Positions 1-6,467 of a DNA stretch of 14,930 nucleotides are shown one piece after another (within the stretch, counting starts at the first letter, position 1; each line of letters begins with the position of its first letter). The stretch is from NCBI GenBank assembly GCA_041495205.1, contig JBGQCF010000044.1, forward strand, positions 1-14,930, written 5' to 3'. Source of the stretch: JAHFRG01 sp041495205 (GTDB lineage Bacteria > Pseudomonadota > Gammaproteobacteria > Burkholderiales > JAHFRG01). A model generated the notes under the pieces. It worked only from the letters and a program-made list of their open reading frames with translations, was not told the origin of the DNA and did not search any database. The position numbers were made by a program, and so were the translations under genes.

Positions 1-2
1 AC

Positions 3-455
3 GGCCAGTACAAATTCAATTTCCAGCACGAGCACATCGCGCGCGACGATTCCAAGTCCTGGCTCGACTTCGCCTTTCAACACGACTACGAGGTCAATGG
101 ACCCAGCCTGTACCGGATCATGCGAACCATGTACGAGGGCTGGAAACGTTACAGGCAGGACAGCGACGCGCGCGTGCGCGCGCGCTTCACTGCCGAGGCG
201 GACAACCTGAGGCGAGGTTACGGCGCCGCGTTGTGGGCCATGGAGCGATATCTGCGAGACTCGAATCACGCCGTCAGCGAGCGGATCGCGGAGCTGCGAA
301 AACAGATCGAAAGCGAATTCGGTATCATCTCGCGCGTCCTCGACCGCGCGATCGGACCGCTGCTGCTGTGGTCGGCGCGCCGCGAGGGGTCGACCTATCC
401 GGAGGGGCGGCCGCTCGAGCCGCGGACATTCGTTGAGCGGAGAAACTGGGCTTAG
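3..455 (+). CDS. C-terminal part of a radical SAM / B12-binding-type protein (5' truncated)
   Basis: An open frame runs in from the left edge and ends at TAG 453-455, giving about 150 residues. The first visible ATG (120) is internal, because good coding sequence precedes it (QYKFNFQHEHI, then FAFQHDYEVNGPSLYRIMRTMYEGW). The pattern of an F-x-H-P/E strand, a helix with 'GPS-hydrophobic-R', and a long Arg/Glu-rich helical tail resembles the C-terminal extension of B12-binding-domain radical SAM proteins. The [4Fe-4S] cysteine motif and the cobalamin domain would lie outside the window, so the assignment rests only on tail resemblance. It is convergent with the minus-strand cyclase gene that ends at 563. 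Substrate and pathway cannot be inferred. Confidence 0.5.
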   Translation, partial: GQYKFNFQHEHIARDDSKSWLDFAFQHDYEVNGPSLYRIMRTMYEGWKRYRQDSDARVRARFTAEADNLRRGYGAALWAMERYLRDSNHAVSERIAELRKQIESEFGIISRVLDRAIGPLLLWSARREGSTYPEGRPLEPRTFVERRNWA

Positions 456-463
456 GGGCTGCT

Positions 464-489
464 GAAAAATAATGCGTGAAGTCGCGCAT
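464..489 (-). terminator. Possible intrinsic terminator of the archease-rtcB-cyclase operon
   Basis: Read on the minus strand, ATGCG (489-485) and CGCAT (476-472) can pair across an 8-base loop and are followed by TATTTTT. It lies about 75 bases beyond the cyclase stop and just after the converging plus-strand stop. The stem is only 5 bp, so this is a weak terminator candidate. Confidence 0.35.
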
Positions 490-562
490 CGCCGGTACGA
501 GACGATTCTATGCTCCAGTTGTACAGAAAAGACATGACCCTCATGGTTATAGTGGTGTAGCG

Positions 563-1906
563 TCAACCGCCCGCGCGGGCGAGGACGAGAGTGCAGGCGC
601 GACGGCCAAGGCGCCCCTTCAGGACAAACCTTTCCCCATCAAACCGTCCCTCGAAATAAGCGGGGCCTTCCTGGCCAAGAAAGCGCTCCGCTCCGGCGAT
701 GATCTTGCCGGCAAGCACGAGGCTGCCATCGTCGCCCGGCTTGCCACGAACAGTCATATAACCCGGCTGACCGGGTTGGCCGTAGCTCACGATCAACTCG
801 CCGCCGGTCGCGGTAAACTGCCAGCTTCGCACTTGCGTCGGAAACTCTTCGAACGGCACGCAAGAGCGGGTCGCCTTCCAATTACCGTCGTAGCGTGATG
901 CTGCGGCCGCAGGCGGCGCAAGCGCAACGGCAGGTGCGGGCGGCACTGCCGCAACAACGGGCTCGGCAGGCTTCGGCGCAGGTTCGGCGGCTTTCGGCAA
1001 CTGTTCCTGTTTTAGTCTCGCCGCGGCGAGTTCGGCATCCGCCTTGCGCCGGATCGCCTCCGCATCCGCGCGCGCTTTTGCAAGCTCGGCTTCCCCCCTG
1101 GCCTTCATTTCGGATGCGCGCTGCGCTTCGAGCTGGCGTTTTGCCTCGGCTGAAGCCGCCGATTCGGTTTCCGCGCGGCGCTTCGCCTCGTCAGTCTCGG
1201 CCCGTGCCTTCGCAAGCTCGGCCGCGGCCTTCGCACGCTCTTCAACCGCCGGTGTTGCAGGTGTGAACCATCCTGCTTGCCACGCGACCAGCACTGCGAT
1301 CACGGCTACAGTTGTCACGCCGATTGCCCACGCGCGCGAAGCGGGGGCCTTGGGCGCCGCAGGTGCAATCGGTTTCACCGGTGCGGTGCCGGCGAGCTGG
1401 TAGACGTGGATCGGCCGGGCGATGTTCTTGAGCTCGCGGTCGCCGATGTCCACGAATCCAAGATTGAGCTTACCTGTGATTTGATCGTAGACGGACGAAG
1501 AGATGCAGACGCCGCCCGGCTCGGCAATGCTCTCCAGGCGCGCCGCGACGTTCACGCCGTCGCCGTGCAGGTCGTCGCCCGACACCATGACATCGCCCAG
1601 GTTGACGCCGATGCGGAACAGCATGCGCTCGCCTTCAGGCAGCGAGTCGTTGCGCGTTTTGAGCGCATCCTGGGTTTCGACCGCGCAGCGCACCGCCTCG
1701 ACCGCGCTTTCAAACTCGGCGAGCACGCTGTCGCCCGCGGTGCCAACAATACGGCCCTCATGCAGCGCGATGATTCCGTCAATGACGGCGCGATGCCCTG
1801 CGAGCACCCGCAGGGTTCCTTCCTCGTCGGCGCCCATCATGCGGCTGTAGCCGTAAGCATCAGCCGCGAGGATTGCTGCAAGTTTGCGTTTGACGTTTGC
1901 GGTCAT
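563..1906 (-). CDS. Membrane-anchored class III adenylate/guanylate cyclase with C-terminal extracytoplasmic domain
   Basis: 447 aa. Residues 8-170 form a class III cyclase homology domain: metal-binding Asp16 (AADAYGYSRMM) and Asp59 (TAGDSVLAEF), and the transition-state pair Asn119/Arg123 (GDGVNVAARLE). Asp112 matches the second purine-specifying residue of adenylate cyclases, but the usual Lys position is Gly55 (RIVGTAGD), so substrate choice is uncertain. One membrane segment follows (about 192-213), then an Ala/Glu/Lys/Arg-rich coiled coil (about 221-302), a Pro/Ala linker, and a beta-rich C-terminal domain (338-447) with Cys349 and Cys438 that could form a disulfide. The topology puts the cyclase in the cytoplasm and the tail in the periplasm. 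The ATG lies 5 bases after the rtcB stop, with an AAAGGG Shine-Dalgarno inside the end of rtcB, so it is translationally coupled. The role in an RNA-repair operon is unknown; it would make cyclic AMP or another cyclic nucleotide. Confidence 0.85.
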   Translation of the reverse strand: MTANVKRKLAAILAADAYGYSRMMGADEEGTLRVLAGHRAVIDGIIALHEGRIVGTAGDSVLAEFESAVEAVRCAVETQDALKTRNDSLPEGERMLFRIGVNLGDVMVSGDDLHGDGVNVAARLESIAEPGGVCISSSVYDQITGKLNLGFVDIGDRELKNIARPIHVYQLAGTAPVKPIAPAAPKAPASRAWAIGVTTVAVIAVLVAWQAGWFTPATPAVEERAKAAAELAKARAETDEAKRRAETESAASAEAKRQLEAQRASEMKARGEAELAKARADAEAIRRKADAELAAARLKQEQLPKAAEPAPKPAEPVVAAVPPAPAVALAPPAAAASRYDGNWKATRSCVPFEEFPTQVRSWQFTATGGELIVSYGQPGQPGYMTVRGKPGDDGSLVLAGKIIAGAERFLGQEGPAYFEGRFDGERFVLKGRLGRRACTLVLARAGG

Positions 1907-1911
1907 GGCCG

Positions 1912-3345
1912 TTACCCTTTAACGCACACCTTTGGGCGGAGAAAAGCCACGCGCCGCGCGAGTCCGGCCCGCTCCGTCACCTCGGCGACGAGATTGACAT
2001 CCTTGTAGGCGCCCGGCGCCTCTTCGGCAACGCCCCGCATGGAGCGGGTGCGGATCAGGATGCCTTCGCGCGCCAACTCATCCACCAGCTGCCGGCCGCG
2101 CCATTGCTTGAGCGCCTGGTGCCGGCTCATGGCGCGCCCCGCGCCGTGGCTCGCGGAAGAAAAAGCGAGGCGCTCGCTCTCGACGGTTCCAGCAAGAATG
2201 TAAGAACCTGTTCCCATGCTCCCGCCGATGACCACCGGCTGCCCGGCCGCGCGGTAGCGTTCCGGCAGCGAAGGATGTCCCGGACCGAAGGCGCGGGTCG
2301 CGCCCTTGCGGTGCACATAGAGCAGGCGCTTGCCCCCGTCCACCGCGTGACGTTCGGGCTTGCAGGTGTTGTGCGAGACGTCGAACAGCGTTTCCAGCAC
2401 GGCGTTCGGTATATCGTGCCTGAATGTTTCCCGCGTCAGGTGCGTGAGAATCTGGCGATTGGCGAAAGCGCAATTCATCGCCGCGTTCATTGCTCCAATG
2501 TATTGCTGTCCTTCGGGCGAGTTGATCGGGGCGCACGCAAGCTCGCGGTCAGGCAGGCTGATGCCGAGCCGTGAAGCGGCTTTCGCCAGGCTCACGAGGT
2601 AATCGGTGCCGACCTGGTGGCCGAGCCCGCGCGAGCCGCAATGAATCGAAACCACGAGCTGCCCCTCGTGCAGTCCGTAAGCATCGGCCGCCTCCCTGTC
2701 GTGAATGCGGTCCACCACCTGCACCTCAAGATAGTGATTGCCTGAGCCGAGCGTTCCCATTTCGCCGCGCTGCCGCTTCTTGGCGAGCACGGATACATTC
2801 TCCGGAATGGAATCCACCATTCGACCGTGCTCTTCGATAAATTCGAGGTCTGCCTCGGTGCCATAGCCGCGCTTCACCGCCCATTGGGCGCCGCCGGTCA
2901 GCACGTCGTCCAGTTCAGAGATATTCAGCTTGAGTTCGCCTTCTTCGCCTACGCCGGCGGGAATATTCTCGGACAATCCACGGGCGAGCGAACGAAGTTT
3001 TCCTACCACGTCCTTCAGTTCGAGATTGGTGCGCAGGCAACGTATGCCGCACGAGATGTCGAAGCCCACACCGCCGGCGGAAATGATCCCGCCCTGTTCG
3101 GGATCGAAAGCTGCGACGCCGCCAATCGGGAAGCCGTATCCCCAGTGCGCATCGGGCATGGTCATCGCCGCGCCGACGAGCCCGGGCAGCCGGGCGACGT
3201 TTGTGATTTGCTCCATTACCTTGTTGTCCATCGCCGCCAGCAACTCGCGGCTGCCATAGAGCCGGACCTCGCCGCGCTGCTCGCCCGCAGCAACGGGGAT
3301 GGTCCAGCACCACTCATTGATTTCTTGCAGTCGGGAAAGATCCAT
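1912..3345 (-). CDS. rtcB: RtcB, GTP-dependent RNA 3'-phosphate/5'-OH ligase
   Basis: 477 aa, full length for the archaeal/metazoan-like long form of RtcB. The family joins RNA 2',3'-cyclic phosphate or 3'-phosphate ends to 5'-OH ends through a GMP-histidine intermediate with Mn2+ (established). Every key residue is visible: Asp96 and Cys99 in GGVGFDISCGIR, His204 in GSGNHYLEVQ, His235 in SIHCGSRGLGHQ, His325 in DVSHNTCKPERH, and the nucleophile His400 in SASHGAGRAMSR. The C-terminus AYKDVNLVAE...LRPKVCVKG is also typical. ATG at 3343-3345 lies 3 bases after the archease stop, so the pair is coupled, and the cyclase gene follows 5 bases after its stop. It acts in the cytoplasm on cleaved tRNA or other broken RNAs, with archease as activator. 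Confidence 0.97.
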   Translation of the reverse strand: MDLSRLQEINEWCWTIPVAAGEQRGEVRLYGSRELLAAMDNKVMEQITNVARLPGLVGAAMTMPDAHWGYGFPIGGVAAFDPEQGGIISAGGVGFDISCGIRCLRTNLELKDVVGKLRSLARGLSENIPAGVGEEGELKLNISELDDVLTGGAQWAVKRGYGTEADLEFIEEHGRMVDSIPENVSVLAKKRQRGEMGTLGSGNHYLEVQVVDRIHDREAADAYGLHEGQLVVSIHCGSRGLGHQVGTDYLVSLAKAASRLGISLPDRELACAPINSPEGQQYIGAMNAAMNCAFANRQILTHLTRETFRHDIPNAVLETLFDVSHNTCKPERHAVDGGKRLLYVHRKGATRAFGPGHPSLPERYRAAGQPVVIGGSMGTGSYILAGTVESERLAFSSASHGAGRAMSRHQALKQWRGRQLVDELAREGILIRTRSMRGVAEEAPGAYKDVNLVAEVTERAGLARRVAFLRPKVCVKG

Positions 3346-3348
3346 GGT

Positions 3349-3771
3349 CTATACGTCCACGATGCAGCGCGCTTCCCAGCCGTTAGCTGTCTTCTTCACT
3401 TCCAGCATGGTAAGTGTCGCGCCTTTCACTTCCACGCCGCGTTCCAGCGCCGGCCGCCACGGCTCGCCGCTCGCGCTCCCGTGCCAGCTCTCGCCGTCGC
3501 GCTCGAGCTTGAACCGGCTGAACACCATGCCGCGCTCGCGCGCGAGCCCGAGCAGCAGGTTGAGCCAGCGCACCAGCGCAAGCTCGCAGTCGGCTTCCTC
3601 CAACTCGACGCTCACTGATTCAACGGGCTTCACCGCGTCGAGGTCGGTCATAACCGCGAAAGTCGCGCGTGCCGCGTCCTCGAACGCCTCTTCCATGGTC
3701 GCGCCGCGACCCACGATGCCGATATCGGCGCCGTGCTCGAAGTAAGCGTCAGGCGCTGCCGTGGTATTCAT
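3349..3771 (-). CDS. Archease, activator of RtcB
   Basis: 140 aa, the usual length. The N-terminal FEHGADIGIVGRG matches the archease H-x-A-D-I motif (His13, Asp16), followed by AFEDAARATFAVMTD (Asp43), the RWLNLLLGLARERG helix, and the C-terminal IVDV (Asp139). The acidic residues form the metal site in known archeases. Archease speeds RtcB guanylylation and allows multiple turnover (established for the family). It is the first gene of the operon, 3 bases upstream of rtcB. The start at 3769-3771 has no clear Shine-Dalgarno, and the proposed promoter leaves only about a 14-base leader. A perfect FNR-type box lies upstream. The product is cytoplasmic. Confidence 0.93.
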   Translation of the reverse strand: MNTTAAPDAYFEHGADIGIVGRGATMEEAFEDAARATFAVMTDLDAVKPVESVSVELEEADCELALVRWLNLLLGLARERGMVFSRFKLERDGESWHGSASGEPWRPALERGVEVKGATLTMLEVKKTANGWEARCIVDV

Positions 3772-3791
3772 AGTCGGTAACTACACTATTT

Positions 3792-3821
3792 ATTATGATG
3801 CGCCAAGAGGGGACTTGCCAG
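3792..3821 (-). promoter_or_regulatory. Putative sigma-70 promoter of the archease-rtcB-cyclase operon
   Basis: On the minus strand, CATAAT (3797-3792) is a 5/6 match to the -10 consensus. CTGGCA (3821-3816) is a 4/6 match to the -35, with an 18-base spacer. Transcription would start near 3785. The weak -35 next to an FNR-type box is what an activator-dependent promoter would show. Not experimentally supported. Confidence 0.45.
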
Positions 3822-3822
3822 T

Positions 3823-3836
3823 TTGATTTGAATCAA
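3823..3836. promoter_or_regulatory. FNR/ANR/DNR-type binding site
   Basis: TTGATTTGAATCAA matches the FNR-family consensus TTGAT-N4-ATCAA without mismatch. It is centred about 44 bases upstream of the inferred start of the archease operon, close to the -41.5 position of class II FNR activation. The sequence is direct evidence of the motif; which family member binds (oxygen-sensing FNR or NO-sensing DNR/NNR) cannot be told. Confidence 0.6.
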
Positions 3837-3923
3837 CTTGCGGCATTCGCAACTGCCAGGCAAACACTGATGGTCGGAGTGAGCTGACCCTTTTTGCTTT
3901 AGTTGCGCCGTTATGGGGATAGT

Positions 3924-4246
3924 GCCGGTGGCAGACCGGCGGCTGGTGACTTTCTTTTGCGTCGCCAAAAGAAAGTCACCAAAGAAAAGGCGACCCCGGT
4001 TCGCCGATTTCCCCTGCGTTCCTCAGCCAAACCGGGCGCTGCGCAACTCGCCTGCGCGCTCAGACAGTGCTCGCATAGCGCCCCGGACTCGGACTCGCGC
4101 AGCGTGGAGCGGGAAGGGGCAGCAAGGCTGCGTTTGCGATTATCGACCGGAGCTTATGCGGCTGCTCCCGCACCCCAAGCTTCGCTGACCGTGTCGCAGC
4201 CGCCCCCCGCTTTAGCTTCGTCACTTGGCGGCTCACAGGGGGTATC
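3924..4246 (+). repeat. Dispersed multi-hairpin repeat, copy 1 (diverged, expanded)
   Basis: It starts with GCCGGT-ggcag-ACCGGC (3924-3940) and a perfect 15-bp hairpin with arms GGTGACTTTCTTTTG at 3945-3959 and 3966-3980 and loop CGTCGC. It then follows the other copies (8409-8617 and 10785-10992) as far as CTCAGACAGTGCTCG, picks up about 110 extra or rearranged bases, and rejoins at GGCTCACAGGGG-TATC. Open frames through it (such as LVTFFCVAKRKSPKK) are by-products of the hairpin, not genes. It fills the intergenic space between the RNA-repair promoter and the cyclase/sensor island. The stretch 3837-3923 before it holds nothing I can name. Confidence 0.85.
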
Positions 4247-4258
4247 ATAAATATAAGC

Positions 4259-4284
4259 AAAGGATCGGGGTCAGGTCTTGAATC
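4259..4284. mobile_element. Possible fragment of a transposon-associated terminal repeat
   Basis: The phrase GGATCGGGGTCAGGTCTTG resembles end sequences I remember next to REP-associated (Y1-type) transposases in proteobacteria. There is no transposase here and no second end, so at most it is a scar. The resemblance is from memory, not a search. It sits just outside the left boundary repeat of the sensor/cyclase island. Confidence 0.25.
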
Positions 4285-4320
4285 TTGAAAGTAAAAACAA
4301 GTCGGTGTCGAATTTCCGAT

Positions 4321-4367
4321 GAGGATTGCGCCGCCCGCAGCGCTTCGACGATATTCATGCGCGCGGC
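4321..4367 (-). pseudogene. Fragment of an FtsX-permease 3' end (left direct repeat of the island)
   Basis: These 47 bases match 7182-7228, the end of the downstream permease gene, at 42 of 47 positions in the same orientation. Translated on the minus strand it reads AARMNIVEALRAA, against AARMNIVDALRAA in the intact permease. The stop TAA of the intact copy is CAA here, and no upstream permease sequence remains. It is either a duplication made when the island at 4368-7181 inserted into the permease 3' end, or the last trace of a lost paralogue. Confidence 0.65.
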
Positions 4368-4427
4368 ATCTGTGAAGTTGTTGCACGGGAACCCGAAACC
4401 ACAGCGTCGCCGCTGAAATGAGTTGCG

Positions 4428-5543
4428 TCAGTGAATTTTATCGGCCATTTTAAGGAAAGCTTCCCGGTCTTTCTCGCTTTCAATATTTTTCGACAGGACC
4501 AGATAGAGTTCCTCAAGACTAGCCGCATTCTTCGCTGTCTTTTTAACCAGGATTTTTGCCAGAGGACCGAGAAACTGTGCCAGACGCTGTTCAGACAAAG
4601 CAAGAGTGGCAGGGTCCCATTCTCTCGTTTTGCTTTCCTCGTCAATGCCGCGGGCAACCATCGACTCGCCGGGCTCGGAAGCCGAAGTATCTTTGTGCGC
4701 TGACGAGGGAACCGGACGAAGATTGGCGATATCACTGAGAAAAGCCGTCTTATGCTGTCCTACCGGAATGCTCTCCGCCAACATCCCACAAAGTTCTTCG
4801 AGGTTGGAAGTTTTCTGAGCCGCTTTTCTCACCATAAGCTTGGCGAGAGGGCCGAGGTACTGACTTAAGCTCGCATCCAGTTGCGCCAGGGTCTGCGGGT
4901 CGAAAGACGTTGCCGGGACCTGATTAACCGCCAGGGCAGGAATTACTTCCTCGGATTCAACGTCTGCCGCATATTGTTTTTTCAGTGTGAGGGGAACACC
5001 CATGGCTGATGAAGTGAGGCAAACTTCGTAGACTTCGTGCTCTCGGACGTGCTTATCCTTGTGTTTACCCATATGGCGGAACAGCTTCACATACTCATCC
5101 GCCAGGCGTGAAACGACCTCATAATAAGACCGCGATACCAGAATTTGGTTGGGCTGGGAAAAACTCATGACACGCTGGGCAACGTTGATGGCATCGCCAA
5201 GAACATTAGGCTGCCCATTCATATCTCTTACGATTTTTACCGGACCGAGGTTAATCCCGATCCTTAACTCCAATTCCGGATAACCGACCTGATTGAGAGC
5301 AACTCGCAGATTGTTGGCGGCGAACAGCGCTTCTTCCGGGTCGCCAAGAAAGCATAATGCAGCACCGTCACCGGAATCGAGGATGATTCGATCAGTGACG
5401 GAGATATTCTGCAATGCCTGGACTAACAGATCGTTGAACCACCCTTTTAGCGCTACTTGTTTGGCGACGGTTTTTTTTGAGTATTCAACGATGTCCACAA
5501 AGACAACGCTGCAGATGACCGTTTTTTTGCCTTGTTCTAACAA
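4428..5543 (-). CDS. Class III nucleotide cyclase with duplicated C-terminal module
   Basis: 371 aa, no signal or membrane segment, so cytoplasmic. The cyclase domain spans about 8-176: metal ligands Asp17 (VVFVDIVEYSKK) and Asp59 (LDSGDGAALCF), and Asn120/Arg124 (LGDAINVAQRV). The purine-specifying Lys and Asp positions read Leu55 and Asn113, so adenylate specificity cannot be assumed. Two copies of a ~56-residue module follow, 214-269 and 309-364, each reading [FW]DP-x-TL...L-x-Q-[YF]-LGPLAK-[LI]-[LM]-V-[RK]-K...LEEL...AFL. This helical module recurs in bacterial signalling proteins such as Ser/Thr kinases and cyclases. The start is TTG (5541-5543) with GGGAGG 9 bases upstream. It lies in the same frame as the sensor gene, 18 bases after its TGA, and presumably receives the heme sensor's signal through that partner. 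Confidence 0.88.
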   Translation of the reverse strand: MLEQGKKTVICSVVFVDIVEYSKKTVAKQVALKGWFNDLLVQALQNISVTDRIILDSGDGAALCFLGDPEEALFAANNLRVALNQVGYPELELRIGINLGPVKIVRDMNGQPNVLGDAINVAQRVMSFSQPNQILVSRSYYEVVSRLADEYVKLFRHMGKHKDKHVREHEVYEVCLTSSAMGVPLTLKKQYAADVESEEVIPALAVNQVPATSFDPQTLAQLDASLSQYLGPLAKLMVRKAAQKTSNLEELCGMLAESIPVGQHKTAFLSDIANLRPVPSSAHKDTSASEPGESMVARGIDEESKTREWDPATLALSEQRLAQFLGPLAKILVKKTAKNAASLEELYLVLSKNIESEKDREAFLKMADKIH

Positions 5544-5552
5544 AAGACTGAT

Positions 5553-5558
5553 CCTCCC
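5553..5558 (-). promoter_or_regulatory. Ribosome binding site deciding the TTG start of the cyclase
   Basis: GGGAGG lies 9 bases before TTG 5543-5541. The only nearby ATG (5560-5558) is out of frame and reaches a stop after seven codons. This makes re-initiation just after the sensor's TGA the simplest reading. Confidence 0.6.
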
Positions 5559-5561
5559 ATT

Positions 5562-6434
5562 TCAACTCTCTATCATTTTCATGGCCTTCTCAAGGCTGCG
5601 GCGCATCCTGTTAAACGAACTCGCGAGCACCGAGATCTCGTCCGTGCCGGTTTCAGCAAACTCTGAAATTTCAAATTTGCCTACGCTTACCTGATCCGCA
5701 GCGTGCGACATTTTCGCGATCGGCCGAATAATCATCCAGCTTAGCATTACGTTAAGCACGACGAAGATCACCACAAACACGCCAAACAACGAGATCATGA
5801 ATGTATAGAAGGCATGGTCGGCATCGTTTATGGGCAACGACATCGGGACGGACACCACCTGGGCACCTATAATTTCATTGAGTTTCCAGCCGAAACCGTT
5901 AGCTTCTCCATAGAGTTTGATCATCGTAGCCGGCGCTGCGGACGGCGTGGTGTGACAGGCGAGGCACGCAGCATCCTTGATCTGTATTGGGCGCGTGATA
6001 TAGAGCGACCTGCCCGTCGGCGTGTCCCGCTCTCCGGAAATCAGTGTGGTGCCCGGATCGTTCCGGAATTTCTGAACCAGGTCGGCCTCCCAGTCCGTTG
6101 CGCGGTCGCGCGGATTGGTAGGATTCAGCGTTGCCTCCTTATAGGCAAATTCGGGGTACTTCGTTCTTAATGCATTCATGGTTTCGGTCGCCGCGTAGGC
6201 AGGAACCGTTTGCGGCAAGAACCCCCGCATCAGCTGCATCTCGAGATGGGGTTTGACTTGGGTTACGGTGTAACCACGAATCGCCAAAGCGGTCTCCATC
6301 ATGAGTCCCGCGTTATGCAACACGGCTTCCCGCGCGTTTTTTTGCAGCAGGCGGTGGGAGACATACCCGGTTACCAGGAATCCCGCCAGAAAAACGGCTA
6401 GAAGCACCAGGTTGAATTTGAGTCGAAGCCCCAT
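5562..6434 (-). CDS. Membrane sensor with Tll0287-like (DUF3365) heme c domain and HAMP
   Basis: 290 aa. Transmembrane segments at about 7-27 and 208-235 bracket a periplasmic domain of ~180 residues. This holds a single c-type heme motif CLACH (Cys157, Cys160, His161) in the ITRPIQIKDAACLACH context typical of Tll0287-like domains. HAMP follows (about 232-285: IIRPIAKMSHAADQVSVGKFE...DEISVLASSFNRMRRSL), and the protein stops there without an output domain. The family senses redox state or diatomic gases through heme (family knowledge; the ligand here is unknown). It has a strong AAGGAG 6 bases before ATG. It is the middle gene of a three-gene operon: 33 bases after the secreted protein gene and 18 bases before the cyclase, which is in the same frame. 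HAMP with no fused effector implies that the cyclase is its output. Confidence 0.88.
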   Translation of the reverse strand: MGLRLKFNLVLLAVFLAGFLVTGYVSHRLLQKNAREAVLHNAGLMMETALAIRGYTVTQVKPHLEMQLMRGFLPQTVPAYAATETMNALRTKYPEFAYKEATLNPTNPRDRATDWEADLVQKFRNDPGTTLISGERDTPTGRSLYITRPIQIKDAACLACHTTPSAAPATMIKLYGEANGFGWKLNEIIGAQVVSVPMSLPINDADHAFYTFMISLFGVFVVIFVVLNVMLSWMIIRPIAKMSHAADQVSVGKFEISEFAETGTDEISVLASSFNRMRRSLEKAMKMIES

Positions 6435-6467
6435 TTCCCTCTCCTTAAAAGTGGGTTGAAGAGCGAT

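Noticed and set aside
569..582. Palindrome GCCCGCGCGGGC near the cyclase stop
   Set aside because: It encodes the last residues (LARAGG) and arises from Ala/Arg/Gly codons; there is no T-run.
476..2008. Long plus-strand frames opposite cyclase and rtcB (476-898, 895-1266, 1044-1403, 1277-2008)
   Set aside because: They are Arg/Ala/Pro-rich shadows, typical of GC-rich DNA, opposite genes with intact catalytic motifs.
4355..4735. 126-residue minus-strand frame overlapping the second cyclase
   Set aside because: It is an alternative frame of the cyclase 3' end with biased composition and no domain.
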